A stretch of 18,619 bases of DNA from Bacillota bacterium (GCA_023400985.1 JAEXEN010000031.1:1-18619), one strand, 5' to 3'. Shown: positions 6,921 to 14,534, counted from the first letter of the stretch. Notes: generated by a model from the sequence alone, not told the origin. Numbers and translations: made by a program.

Positions 6921-7775
6921 CTACTTTATGATTTGAGCTCCAAGAACTACCTCCTGCAATTCTTTAAGACTTAACTCCGTGCTGGACAGATTTAGGTCAA
7001 AGCCAGCGCCATAGGCTTCCGCATATACTGTTCCATCTGTCATTTCGCCAAAGTATATTGTCACTCCTATCGAGAGCTCTGTTGACGCTAAATCGTCGTC
7101 TATCGTACTAGCTGCTCCTGCCCAAAGTGAGTTCTTATTGTGAATCGTTTGAGCAATGCGATAGGATTTACCATCACCGCGAAGATACTTTGCGCTGACC
7201 AGCATCATCTCATTATCAATGGTATCAGTAAAAAACTCAACAAGTGTGCTGTCATTACTATCAGGCACTACGATAGCCCTGCCCGTAGCTTCGGCCGCCT
7301 CTTCCAAAGTAGAGTATTCAGCCGGAAGCTTCGAAAAATCGATGGGGGAAATCTCATCAGGCATTTTGTTATTGCGTGCCATTAACGTGCCATCGAAAAT
7401 ACGAACAACGACCTTGTATATTTCTTGCGCAAAAGCGACACCCGGCTTTGTGAGCGTAAAAAAGCCGATAAAGGTCACCGCAGCAACGAATGCAATAATT
7501 GCCCTGCGGAAACGGAATGTCGATGAAGCGCGCATATCCCGGCGCCGGTCTATAATAGGCGCATGAGAAGATTCGCTCTCTTCCGGCTCAGGAATACCGC
7601 ATTCGATTCTCGCAATCCGAATGACCTCTTTTACATCCCGGACTTGATGCTTGCGGATAATCCTCTCGGCCTTGCGCTCGGATAAACGGTGCGCCCTGAT
7701 ATCAAAGTACGGGTGATCGAAGGCAATCATCTTCATTCGCTGCCATTCAATTCTATCTCTAATAAACCTTATCAT
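6921..7775 (-). CDS. Membrane-anchored probable anti-sigma factor (DUF4367-like C-terminus)
   Basis: This encodes 284 residues. The N-terminal part of about 90 residues is basic and cytoplasmic. One transmembrane helix is at about 91-109 (AIIAFVAAVTFIGFFTL) and an extracytoplasmic domain follows. FSKLPAEYSTLEEAAEATGRAIVVP is typical of DUF4367-type domains found at the C-termini of clostridial anti-sigma proteins. No zinc-binding HxxxCxxC motif of ZAS-type anti-sigma domains is seen, so the sigma-binding part would be of another type. The gene starts 7 nt after the sigma factor stop, with GAGG in between, so the pair is co-transcribed. The role is inferred from this arrangement: it would hold the sigma factor at the membrane until an envelope signal is sensed. 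Confidence 0.78.
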   Translation of the reverse strand: MIRFIRDRIEWQRMKMIAFDHPYFDIRAHRLSERKAERIIRKHQVRDVKEVIRIARIECGIPEPEESESSHAPIIDRRRDMRASSTFRFRRAIIAFVAAVTFIGFFTLTKPGVAFAQEIYKVVVRIFDGTLMARNNKMPDEISPIDFSKLPAEYSTLEEAAEATGRAIVVPDSNDSTLVEFFTDTIDNEMMLVSAKYLRGDGKSYRIAQTIHNKNSLWAGAASTIDDDLASTELSIGVTIYFGEMTDGTVYAEAYGAGFDLNLSSTELSLKELQEVVLGAQIIK

Positions 7776-7782
7776 CTTAACC

Positions 7783-8310
7783 TCATATTAGCAGTGCAAG
7801 GACATTTATTTGTCTTAGCATACTGGGTGCTTCGGCAGCAAGCGTTTCGCGCATTCTCATGAAACGTTGGGATAATGCGTTTGTTGTAATTCCGAGCTTT
7901 TGCGCAATCATCTCCAGAGGAACATTATCCAAGTAATGTTCAATGAATGCTTTTCGAAGCTCAGGCTTATATTTTTTTAAATGTCGCTCTAAAGAAATGA
8001 CCCATTCAACATACTCATAACTGATGTCCGAATCAGGGTGCACACATACCCCGGCGAGGATTTCCGGGTCTGTTGGCGCACACCGCGCGTTAGTACGAAG
8101 GTAGTTGAGAGCAGCCCTACGGATACATGCAGCTAAGAATGCGGCAGGGTCTTCGACATCCTCGAGTTCTCGCTGCTTTTTCCACAAAACTACTGCAACG
8201 TCTTGCAGAACGTCCTCGGCAGCATAGGGCTCCTTCATCATCATAATGGCTAGCTTCAATAACCTTCGGTAATTTCTCTCGTAATATTCGAGGACTGTCT
8301 CTTTGCCCAA
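7783..8310 (-). CDS. ECF-type RNA polymerase sigma factor
   Basis: This encodes 175 residues, the normal ECF length. Region 2 spans about residues 10-75, with the core-binding/-10 recognition segment PYAAEDVLQDVAVVLWKKQ and FLAACIRRAALNYLR. Region 4 spans about 118-162, with a helix-turn-helix VPLEMIAQKLGITTNALSQRFMRMRETL. No sigma region 3 or C-terminal extension is present. GGAGGG lies 8 nt before the ATG. It is the first gene of an operon with the membrane protein downstream. A promoter-like motif upstream (8386-8420) recurs before two exported-protein genes nearby, suggesting autoregulation plus a local regulon. Confidence 0.93.
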   Translation of the reverse strand: MGKETVLEYYERNYRRLLKLAIMMMKEPYAAEDVLQDVAVVLWKKQRELEDVEDPAAFLAACIRRAALNYLRTNARCAPTDPEILAGVCVHPDSDISYEYVEWVISLERHLKKYKPELRKAFIEHYLDNVPLEMIAQKLGITTNALSQRFMRMRETLAAEAPSMLRQINVLALLI

Positions 8311-8385
8311 CTATACGCCCTCCTATCCAATAAGCGTTTCTACTGGTATGCGGGCTATAGATGGCAATCGTACAATTCCGTCATG

Positions 8386-8420
8386 ATATAGACACCGCAG
8401 CGGCCAAAAATCTTTCATAA
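8386..8420 (-). promoter_or_regulatory. Candidate autoregulated ECF promoter (A) of the sigma/anti-sigma operon
   Basis: On the minus strand TTATGAAAGATTT starts at 8420 and GTGTCTATAT starts at 8395. TTAT-to-TGTC distance is 26 nt, as in copy C and one less than copy B. The 10-nt -10-like block is identical to copy B. Predicted leader to the sigma start is about 70 nt. Confidence 0.5.
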
Positions 8421-8531
8421 ATTATTCATGTTTTTTTAATTTTGAGGATATAATGTGTTTCCCTTATTATGACACGCGGGAACGGAAAAATCTGTTATGT
8501 ATTTTGATAAATTCCAAAATATATAATACAA

Positions 8532-8554
8532 CCTCTGCTTTGCGATTGCAGAGG
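8532..8554 (-). terminator. Probable terminator of the small orphan gene
   Basis: CCTCTGC and GCAGAGG form a perfect 7-bp stem with a 9-nt loop. On the minus strand it is followed by the T-rich stretch TTGTATTATATATTTT. It lies about 65 nt after the stop of the gene at 8620-8802. Confidence 0.5.
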
Positions 8555-8619
8555 TGTATAGATCAGAACAGGAGATTATTTGTAAATGGGCTGTTTTATT
8601 GTCAAAATTCACAAGCGGG

Positions 8620-8802
8620 TTATTGCTTTGATTGCTGCTCCTGCTGCATTTCAGCTTCCGCACGTGCTTTTACCTTCTGTATAAGAATATCAAAAGACGG
8701 CATCTTATGTTCCATCATAATACGTTCCGCTTCTTCCTGGGTTGCGGCGACTCTGCCGTCAAGGACATCCATCAGTTCATCCAGCCAGTCTCCCTTTTTC
8801 AT
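8620..8802 (-). CDS. Small uncharacterised protein, 60 residues
   Basis: I do not recognise this protein. It starts MKKGDWLDELMDVLDGRVAAT and is highly charged and probably mostly helical, with a tail of acidic and Gln residues (RAEAEMQQEQQSKQ). There is no signal peptide, no transmembrane segment and no Cys pair. GGAGGG lies exactly 7 nt before the ATG at 8802. An ATG five codons upstream (8817) also has a GGAG before it and is the alternative start. It stands alone, between the sigma factor operon and a gene-poor stretch, with its own probable terminator. Confidence 0.7.
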   Translation of the reverse strand: MKKGDWLDELMDVLDGRVAATQEEAERIMMEHKMPSFDILIQKVKARAEAEMQQEQQSKQ

Positions 8803-8926
8803 AACATAACCCTCCATAAATATATCTCCACTGTACTTTATGAATAATATGCCCATAAATGCCCAGCAAGTTTCATTTATATAATGGGGTTTTTACGTTC
8901 TGCTTGATAAGCGAAAACGCCTCCGA

Positions 8927-8943
8927 ATGCTATGCCATAGCAT
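8927..8943. repeat. Near-perfect palindrome in a gene-poor stretch
   Basis: ATGCTATG and CATAGCAT flank a single C. It lies just upstream of the possible broken regulator gene (8965-9074) and could be the operator that regulator once bound. No T tract follows on either strand. Confidence 0.45.
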
Positions 8944-8964
8944 AGTATTTAGAAACGGATGAGT

Positions 8965-9074
8965 ATGGGTTATGAATCTTTTATCGGTGAACGAGTAACG
9001 GAATTGCAGTTGCGGGCAGATGTACCTGAATACCGGCTCTTGGGCAGTCGATTAACAATAACTCCGAAGCTTAG
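8965..9074 (+). pseudogene. Possible remnant of an Xre-type HTH regulator
   Basis: From 8965 the reading starts MGYESFIGERVTELQLRADV, then PEYR. This resembles the N-terminus of short clostridial Xre proteins as I remember them (YE.FI..RI..LR...GVS). In another frame from 9039 the reading is LGQSINNNSEA then stop, resembling the LGQS..YINxI segment that should follow. A small deletion plus frameshift near 9036 would explain both halves. The rest of the domain is not found. Evidence is weak; the similarity could be chance. The surrounding 8821-9190 holds no other gene I can support. Confidence 0.3.
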
Positions 9075-9190
9075 GACAAGTGGATTTACAAGGCCGTTTT
9101 ACACGTCGCCGAGAAATGAAAGCGAAAGCTGTAAAGAACGATGCTGAATAGAGCTGGTGTATTGCTGCTGCTATTTTATACGATATACCC

Positions 9191-10504
9191 TTATACCTCT
9201 TCCGCAAACTCCAAGCTTTCGAGCGCGCGGAGGAAGTATCCCGTGGCGAGAACGTCCGCGCAGCCGCCCGGGCTTAAGTTGCGTTCGATAAAATCCGCAT
9301 CCAGCGCCAGCGCGGCCTCTACGCGTTCCTTTTCGGGGAGCGCGTTTATTTGATGCGCGCGGTGCTGCGCGTAGGAAAGCCCCGCCTGTCCGCCACGGTG
9401 CAAAAGGTTGGTATCCTGCAGTTCGCTTAAGATGCGAAGGATGGTCAATACCCCCGCGTCGTTTTGCGAATACCCGCGCGACTCGTAATACCTAAGCTGC
9501 GCCTGCGCGCGGCGCGCGGCGGGAAAGCCGTCCTCGGCCTCGCCGCGTATCCCCCTTGCGCCGTAGCGCATATAAGCGTATTCGCCATGCGTGAGCGGGC
9601 TTTCTTTGGCGCGGCGGTATTCCTCTTGCAGGTCGCACCTTGCAAGTGCCGACGCTTGCTCAAAAAAGTCACCGCCGCGGGAAAACGCAATGCCGCGGCC
9701 CGCAAGCAAAACACCCAGCGTGTAGACCGCGCCCTTGTGGGTGTTGGTGCCGCCGGTTGCGAGAAACATTTCCTTCTCGGCCAAAACGCCGCGCTTGCGA
9801 AGCCGGTTTGCTGTCTTTTGGCAGGGCTGCCCCTCCTCCGCGCCGATCTCGAAAGCGGCCTCGAAATAGGGGAACAGCGCGTTTGCGCTCTGCTCAAAGG
9901 TCGTTATGGTCATATCACGGTGCGAACCGCAGTTGTTTTTATCCACAAGCCCGGGCTTGGGCGTGGTCCACACCTCGCTTAAAAGCGCCTTTTCCGCCGC
10001 ATTGGCGTGCACGCTCGCGGCGAACTCCAGGAGTATGGCCTTTGTGCGCTCTTGTACCGCTTCCAAGCCGTGCGCGCGGCTTCGCGCGCACGCGGCGGCG
10101 TCGTTTTCGCAAAGGAGACATTTACGCGGTACCAGTCGCGAAAGCTTTTTTCCGTCGGCGCCGATCACGTCCATATCGAAAAGCCTGCCTATTTCGTCGC
10201 GATCCTCCGCCGCTACGCATAAGTTCTTCAGCTTTTCCGCTTCCGCCGAAAATACGAGATATCCTTCCATGCCCGAAGGGGCGCGCACGATCTCGTAAAA
10301 AACGGGCTCGCCTATGCACAGCACGCGGCGCATGCCTTCGTAAAACGCAAAGTCGATAAGCCCCGAGCGCTTTTTTTCACCGGCGATATTCATGGTGAGG
10401 CAAACGAGGGGCATGTTATATTTGTCGATCAGTTCAAGCTGCCGCTTAACGCGCTTTTCCCGCGCGGCGAGCATGGTTTCAAGCGTGACGGGCGATATAG
10501 TCAT
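9191..10504 (-). CDS. citXG: Fused CitX-CitG: apo-citrate lyase phosphoribosyl-dephospho-CoA transferase / triphosphoribosyl-dephospho-CoA synthase
   Basis: This encodes 437 residues in two joined enzymes. Residues about 1-165 are CitX, which transfers the prosthetic group to the acyl carrier subunit; its motifs are RLFDMDV (107-113) and RKCLLCENDAAACARSRAH (127-145). Residues about 168-437 are CitG, which makes 2'-(5''-triphosphoribosyl)-3'-dephospho-CoA from ATP and dephospho-CoA; its motifs are EVWTTPKPGLVD (177-188), GSHRDM and ATGGTNTHKGAV (249-260). The fusion is known from other bacteria. Both halves keep their motifs and appear functional. The start at 10504 overlaps the end of citC by 26 nt; AGG lies 6 nt upstream. 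An ATG six codons earlier is possible. It is the last gene of the operon; no clear hairpin terminator follows. Confidence 0.93.
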   Translation of the reverse strand: MTISPVTLETMLAAREKRVKRQLELIDKYNMPLVCLTMNIAGEKKRSGLIDFAFYEGMRRVLCIGEPVFYEIVRAPSGMEGYLVFSAEAEKLKNLCVAAEDRDEIGRLFDMDVIGADGKKLSRLVPRKCLLCENDAAACARSRAHGLEAVQERTKAILLEFAASVHANAAEKALLSEVWTTPKPGLVDKNNCGSHRDMTITTFEQSANALFPYFEAAFEIGAEEGQPCQKTANRLRKRGVLAEKEMFLATGGTNTHKGAVYTLGVLLAGRGIAFSRGGDFFEQASALARCDLQEEYRRAKESPLTHGEYAYMRYGARGIRGEAEDGFPAARRAQAQLRYYESRGYSQNDAGVLTILRILSELQDTNLLHRGGQAGLSYAQHRAHQINALPEKERVEAALALDADFIERNLSPGGCADVLATGYFLRALESLEFAEEV

Positions 10505-11441
10505 AGGTGACCTGCGGCACAAGCGGCTTTAATTCTTCAAGCTTCCCCGCATGCATGAGGCGGCGGACTTCGCTTGCGCTGATTTTGTCCTTTCTTTCGA
10601 TCTCTATGACATCCACGCCCCAGGCGGGTAAAAGCGCCTTCATGCGCATGTTGTAGGCGTTTGTCACCGTGCAGTAGGGCTCCGTGCCCACGAAGCGCGT
10701 CTTTAACTTGAGCGCCGGCGCGACGCGCATGCCGAACAGCGTCAGGTCGAGATCGGCCTTGATATCCTCCGTGCGGTTTTTATCCTTCAAAAAATACGCG
10801 GGGAATGTGGCGAAGGAAACGATGTAGCGCCCGCCATGATGCACATATAAATTTTTCATATGCTCCGTGCCGCGCTTCACAAGGTCGTACCGAACGTCCG
10901 CCGGGAATTCCGACCGGTCCTCCGACACTACGAACACATGGAGCTCCGAGCACTGCTTTAACGCCGTTTCCATGAGGTAGAGATGCCCGTTCGTGAGCGG
11001 GTTGCAGTTTACCACCACGGCCCCCGCGTTTTTTAGTTCGCTGTGCTCAAGCTCCGCAAGGAAGCGGGAAAGCCCGTCCTTTTTGTTTTCCATCATGAGC
11101 GCGTCTTTGGTCCTCGCCATTTCGTAAAACCCGAGCGAGGAAAACATGCGCTCGTTTTCGGGCTTGGTGAACAGGAACAGATGCGTATTGCCGCTTCGGT
11201 AGGCGTACGAAACAAGCTCGCTCAGAACCGTTGCGCACGCTCCCTCACCCGTAGCCTCGTCCGCGACCGCCACGTACTTCACAACCGCGCCACAAAGCGA
11301 GCCCGTGGCGGCGATAGAGCCGGTTTCGTTCGTCAAAACAACGGTATAGTCCGGCTGATCCTCCATAGTAAGGCCACGCGAGGTCAGGAATTCTTTGATT
11401 TTAAGAAGGCGCGCCGAACTCAAAGGCGCGCCCGTCTCCAT
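10479..11441 (-). CDS. citC: [Citrate (pro-3S)-lyase] ligase
   Basis: This encodes 320 residues. It activates citrate lyase by acetylating the thiol of the prosthetic group on CitD, using acetate and ATP. Residues about 1-118 are GNAT-like (KYVAVADEATGEGACATVL...LFLFTKPENERMFSSLGF). Residues about 138-310 are the nucleotidyltransferase domain, with VVVNCNPLTNGHLYL (TNGH at 150-153) and the KISASEVRRLM signature (286-296). The start at 11441 lies 1 nt after the citF stop and has AAGGA 8 nt upstream. The ATG at 11450 overlaps citF and has its Shine-Dalgarno almost touching it, so it is second choice. It sits between citF and citXG with overlaps on both sides, indicating tight translational coupling. 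Confidence 0.95.
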   Translation of the reverse strand: METGAPLSSARLLKIKEFLTSRGLTMEDQPDYTVVLTNETGSIAATGSLCGAVVKYVAVADEATGEGACATVLSELVSYAYRSGNTHLFLFTKPENERMFSSLGFYEMARTKDALMMENKKDGLSRFLAELEHSELKNAGAVVVNCNPLTNGHLYLMETALKQCSELHVFVVSEDRSEFPADVRYDLVKRGTEHMKNLYVHHGGRYIVSFATFPAYFLKDKNRTEDIKADLDLTLFGMRVAPALKLKTRFVGTEPYCTVTNAYNMRMKALLPAWGVDVIEIERKDKISASEVRRLMHAGKLEELKPLVPQVTYDYIARHA

Positions 11442-11442
11442 G

Positions 11443-12972
11443 TTATACATCCTTCACCTTTTTGATGAGGTCGATCACGGTGTTATCGCGGAACATCACA
11501 ACGCCCACGGTCCTGTCTTCATATTCGATGGGATCGGGAATGCCCACGATACGCTCGCCGCGCTCGCGAAGCTGTTCTATCGTGAAGATGGGAAGCCCCG
11601 CCGCCTTGAGCTTTTCGGCGATCTCGGGCCGTTTGGGGTTGACCGCAACGCCCTGGTCGGTAACGAGCACATCCACCGTTTCGCCAGGGGTCACGATGGT
11701 ATTTACCCGCCGCACAACGGAGGGGATGCGCCCGCGCGTAAGCGGTGCCACCACGATCGAAAGGCTCGCGCCCGCCGCCGTATCCGGATGCCCGCCTATC
11801 GCGCCGCGGATGACGCCATCGCTTCCGGTGAGCACATTCACGTTGAAATCGATATCCACCTCGAGGGCGGAAAGCACCACAAAATCGAGCTGATCCACGG
11901 CCGCGCCGCGGTTTAGGTAGCTCGCGTAGTAGGAAGCGTCGATCTGCTGGTGGAAACGGTTGTTTTTAAGGGAGTTTGCCGCGATGAGGTCGAACGACTG
12001 CACGTCGAGTATCTTATCGATAAGCCCCTCCTCGTGCATCTCCACGATCTGCCCCGTGATGCCGCCCAAGGCAAACCGCGCCTTGAAGCCACGGTCGATC
12101 ATCTTCTCGCGCAAAAAGCGCGCGGTGGCAAGGCTTGCGCCGCCGCTCCCCATCTGCATGGAGAAGCCGTCGTAGAAATAGCCGCTCGCTTCGATCACGT
12201 CCGCAGCGGTCTTGGCGATCAAAAGCTCCTTGGGGTTTTTGGTGAAGCGCGTCGCGCCGCTCATGATGCCCTTGGGATCGCCCACGGAATCCACCTTTAC
12301 GATGTAATCGACGTTGGATTCGGGGATGCCGAAAGGCGCGTTGGGAAACGGCACCAAATGGTCGGTGATGATAACGCATTTATCGGCATGGAGCGCATCG
12401 AGCTTGGCATAGCCGAGGCTGCCGCAGCACGAAACGTTTTCCTCGTCGCGGTTGTAGCCGTTGGCGTTGCCGTAGGGGTCGCAGGAAGGCGCGCCCAAAA
12501 ACGCCACGTCGATGTGCAAAGCGCCCGATTCGATGGCCGCCGCACGTCCGCCGTGAGAACGGAAGATCACCGGGAAATCCATAAGCCCGCGCGAAACTTC
12601 CTCCGCAAGCTTGCCCCTTAAGCCGCTCGTTTCGATGTGGTCGATCACGCCGTTTTTAATGTGCTCTACGAGCGGGGCGTGGATGTCTGTCAAAGAGCTT
12701 GCGGCGAGCGTGAGATGCTTGAATCCCATGTTCGCGAGCACATCCGCCACCATGTTCACGATGTAGTCGCCGTTTCTGAAATGGTGATGGAAGGATACCG
12801 TCATGCCGTCTTTGAGCCCCGTGAGGCGCACGGCCTCCTCGATGCTAGAAACGACCTTGTTCTTATCGTACATGCGCGAGCGGAAAGTCTCCGTCTGCTT
12901 TTGCCCGGCGCCCTTATAAGCGCCGTTGAGCGCGGGTATTTCGCTGAAATGCGGGATATTTTTCAGTTCCAT
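11443..12972 (-). CDS. citF: Citrate lyase alpha subunit (citrate:acetyl-ACP transferase)
   Basis: This encodes 509 residues, essentially the length of the Klebsiella subunit. It exchanges the acetyl group on the CitD prosthetic arm for citrate, forming citryl-ACP. Conserved stretches include VSFHHHFRNGDYIVNMV, VIFRSHGGRAAAIESG, AFLGAPSCDPYGNANG, GFSMQMGSGGASLA, ARFALGGITG, GAIGGHPDTAAGASL and NTIVTPGETVDVLVTDQGVAVNPKRP, spanning the whole chain. The gene starts 2 nt after the citE stop. Its ribosome binding site GAGGAGG is formed by the last sense codons of citE. No frameshift or truncation is seen. Confidence 0.97.
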   Translation of the reverse strand: MELKNIPHFSEIPALNGAYKGAGQKQTETFRSRMYDKNKVVSSIEEAVRLTGLKDGMTVSFHHHFRNGDYIVNMVADVLANMGFKHLTLAASSLTDIHAPLVEHIKNGVIDHIETSGLRGKLAEEVSRGLMDFPVIFRSHGGRAAAIESGALHIDVAFLGAPSCDPYGNANGYNRDEENVSCCGSLGYAKLDALHADKCVIITDHLVPFPNAPFGIPESNVDYIVKVDSVGDPKGIMSGATRFTKNPKELLIAKTAADVIEASGYFYDGFSMQMGSGGASLATARFLREKMIDRGFKARFALGGITGQIVEMHEEGLIDKILDVQSFDLIAANSLKNNRFHQQIDASYYASYLNRGAAVDQLDFVVLSALEVDIDFNVNVLTGSDGVIRGAIGGHPDTAAGASLSIVVAPLTRGRIPSVVRRVNTIVTPGETVDVLVTDQGVAVNPKRPEIAEKLKAAGLPIFTIEQLRERGERIVGIPDPIEYEDRTVGVVMFRDNTVIDLIKKVKDV

Positions 12973-12974
12973 GG

Positions 12975-13862
12975 TTATACCTCCTCAACGGGAACAACGT
13001 TCCCCGCCTCCGCAAGCTCTATCATGCGCTGCGCGCGGGCGGCCACGGGCTTATCGATCATTTTGCCGTTGAGGCTCGCCACGCCGCTGCCGCGTTTTTT
13101 CGCGTCCTCGAGCGCCTGCAAAATGGCTTGCGCTTTCTCAAGATCCTTCTCCGAGGGCATAAACACCGCATGGAGGGGCGGTATCTGCCGCGGGTTGATG
13201 ACGCTCTTGCCGTCGAATCCGAGCTTTTTGATGAGCCTCGCCTCCGCGATAAAGCCCTCCTCGTTGTTGACGTCACTGTATACGGTATCTATCGCATCGA
13301 TACCCGCGGCGCGCGCGGCGTTCAAGATCATGGAGCGGGCAAAGAAAAGCTCCGTGCCGTCGCTTCTTGTGGTCTTCAGGTCGGTCACATAATCCTCCGC
13401 GCCGAGGGCGATCGCGACAAGGCGCTTACTCGAGGTAGCGATGGAATACGCGTTCAGTACGCCCAAAGCGCTTTCGACGGCGGCCACCATTTTGATGCTG
13501 CCCACTTCGATGCCCGCCTCGCGCTCGATGCGCTCGATCTCACGCTCGCAATCGACGATATCCTTGGCGGTCTCGGTCTTAGGCAGGCGCACAGCATTGG
13601 GCTTTGCGCGTACGATCGCTTCGAGGTCCATAATGCCTAAACCCGTGGACAGATCGTTGATGCGGACGATCAGCTCCTTTTTGCCGTAGCGGAGCGACTT
13701 TAGCGCGTTGTAGACGAGGAATCGCGCGGCGTCCTTTTCGTTGACTGATACGGAATCCTCCAGGTCGAACATGATCGAGTCGGAGCCGTAAATATGCGCG
13801 TCGCGCACCATGCCGGGATTATTGCCGGGCACAAACAGCATGCTTCGCCTTAACTGCTTCAT
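12975..13862 (-). CDS. citE: Citrate lyase beta subunit (citryl-ACP lyase)
   Basis: This encodes 295 residues, the normal size. It cleaves citryl-ACP to acetyl-ACP and oxaloacetate. HpcH/HpaI-type TIM-barrel motifs are visible: SMLFVPGNNP (7-16), MFDLEDSV (31-38), VRIND (66-70), RLPKTE (92-97), AAVESALG with the metal-binding Glu at about 130, ALGAEDYVTDL with Asp at about 157, and GFDGKSVINPRQI. The start at 13862 gives an ATGA overlap with the citD stop and places LRRSMLFVPGN at the usual N-terminus. The reading frame continues 26 codons upstream but that part overlaps citD and is not conserved. It belongs to the citDEFC-XG operon. Confidence 0.97.
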   Translation of the reverse strand: MKQLRRSMLFVPGNNPGMVRDAHIYGSDSIMFDLEDSVSVNEKDAARFLVYNALKSLRYGKKELIVRINDLSTGLGIMDLEAIVRAKPNAVRLPKTETAKDIVDCEREIERIEREAGIEVGSIKMVAAVESALGVLNAYSIATSSKRLVAIALGAEDYVTDLKTTRSDGTELFFARSMILNAARAAGIDAIDTVYSDVNNEEGFIAEARLIKKLGFDGKSVINPRQIPPLHAVFMPSEKDLEKAQAILQALEDAKKRGSGVASLNGKMIDKPVAARAQRMIELAEAGNVVPVEEV

Positions 13863-14155
13863 TGCTTCGTCCCCCATATATAATCGCTCGACTTCGCGGC
13901 GCGAAACGCCGCGGCGCTCACGCGCGCGCGGACGGTGCAATCCAGCGCGCCCTTGTCGACGGCCGTCACGTTTGCGTCGCTTACGTTAAGCTCCGCAAGC
14001 GTCTCGCGGATAACGCGCTCGATCTGCCTGCCAAACTGCTGCATGACGCTAGATGTAAGCGTCAGCTCGATGCCGCCCTTTTCGCGCGGCTCGACCGTCA
14101 CGATGATGTCGCTCGACTCCATCGTGCCGGCGACGCCTGTTGTGATGATCTGCAT
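13859..14155 (-). CDS. citD: Citrate lyase acyl carrier protein (gamma subunit)
   Basis: This encodes 98 residues. It carries the phosphoribosyl-dephospho-CoA arm. The attachment motif AGTMESSD occupies residues 9-16. Its first Ser is residue 14, the same position as the modified Ser of Klebsiella CitD (AGTLESSD). IELTLTSSVMQQFGRQIERVI and ALDCTVRARVSAA follow as in the family. GGAG lies about 8 nt before the ATG. It is the first gene of the operon, so the promoter must lie in 14160-14300. No CitA/CitB two-component genes are adjacent. Confidence 0.96.
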   Translation of the reverse strand: MQIITTGVAGTMESSDIIVTVEPREKGGIELTLTSSVMQQFGRQIERVIRETLAELNVSDANVTAVDKGALDCTVRARVSAAAFRAAKSSDYIWGTKQ

Positions 14156-14219
14156 GACTCTGCCTCCGTTATTCGATGAAAAATAGTTTCCGGATGGGGA
14201 TAAAAAGAATTGTCCCAGT

Positions 14220-14502
14220 CCTTACTTTACTATCGTTTCGGGGCGTTTACAAGGGGAGACAAAAGATATACATGTATACCGCGCTCTGCGCTTTCGCGAT
14301 AATGTCGTTCCGCCATTTCCGCGAGGTCTTTCGGGGTTTTGCACATCCGCCTGTCGCGCTTCGGCGCTCCCGGGCGGCGGATGCGCAAGAAACAAAAACC
14401 TGCGGTTTTCATCCGTTTCGGCACGCAAGGCCGCAGGCCTTGGCCCGGGGGCTCCGGCTTTGCCGGACGTATACATGTCGCCAAAGCCGGAATAAAGTAA
14501 GG
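14220..14502. repeat. Hairpin-rich element bounded by a 10-bp inverted repeat
   Basis: CCTTACTTTA (14220-14229) and TAAAGTAAGG (14493-14502) are exact inverted copies that enclose the 14334-14495 repeat copy. A TATACATGTATA palindrome (14267-14278) lies inside the left end, and ATACATGT recurs at 14471-14478 near the right end. No target-site duplication is obvious and no protein is encoded. It may be a small non-autonomous element, or the arms may be chance. Confidence 0.35.
14334..14495 (+). repeat. Dispersed structured repeat, copy 1
   Basis: 162 nt, about 89% identical by hand alignment to 18457-18619 in the same orientation. It contains four hairpins in order. First is GCGC-TTCG-GCGC (14356-14367), enclosed by a longer ATCCGCC/GGCGGAT stem. 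Then come AAAACC-TGC-GGTTTT (14395-14409), CAAGGCC-GCA-GGCCTTG (14426-14442) and TCCGGC-TTT-GCCGGA (14453-14467). Between copies, the second stem keeps pairing through a C-G to G-C swap. Indels of 1 and 2 nt break any shared reading frame. It sits upstream of both citD and the divergent methyltransferase. Confidence 0.85.
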
Positions 14503-14534
14503 GGCGTGGTTCCTTAATAATCCCCGGACCCCCG

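Noticed and set aside
9640..10359. 239-codon plus-strand frame opposite citXG
   Set aside because: Arg/Pro-rich translation typical of an antisense frame in GC-rich DNA; the minus-strand gene carries all CitX and CitG motifs.
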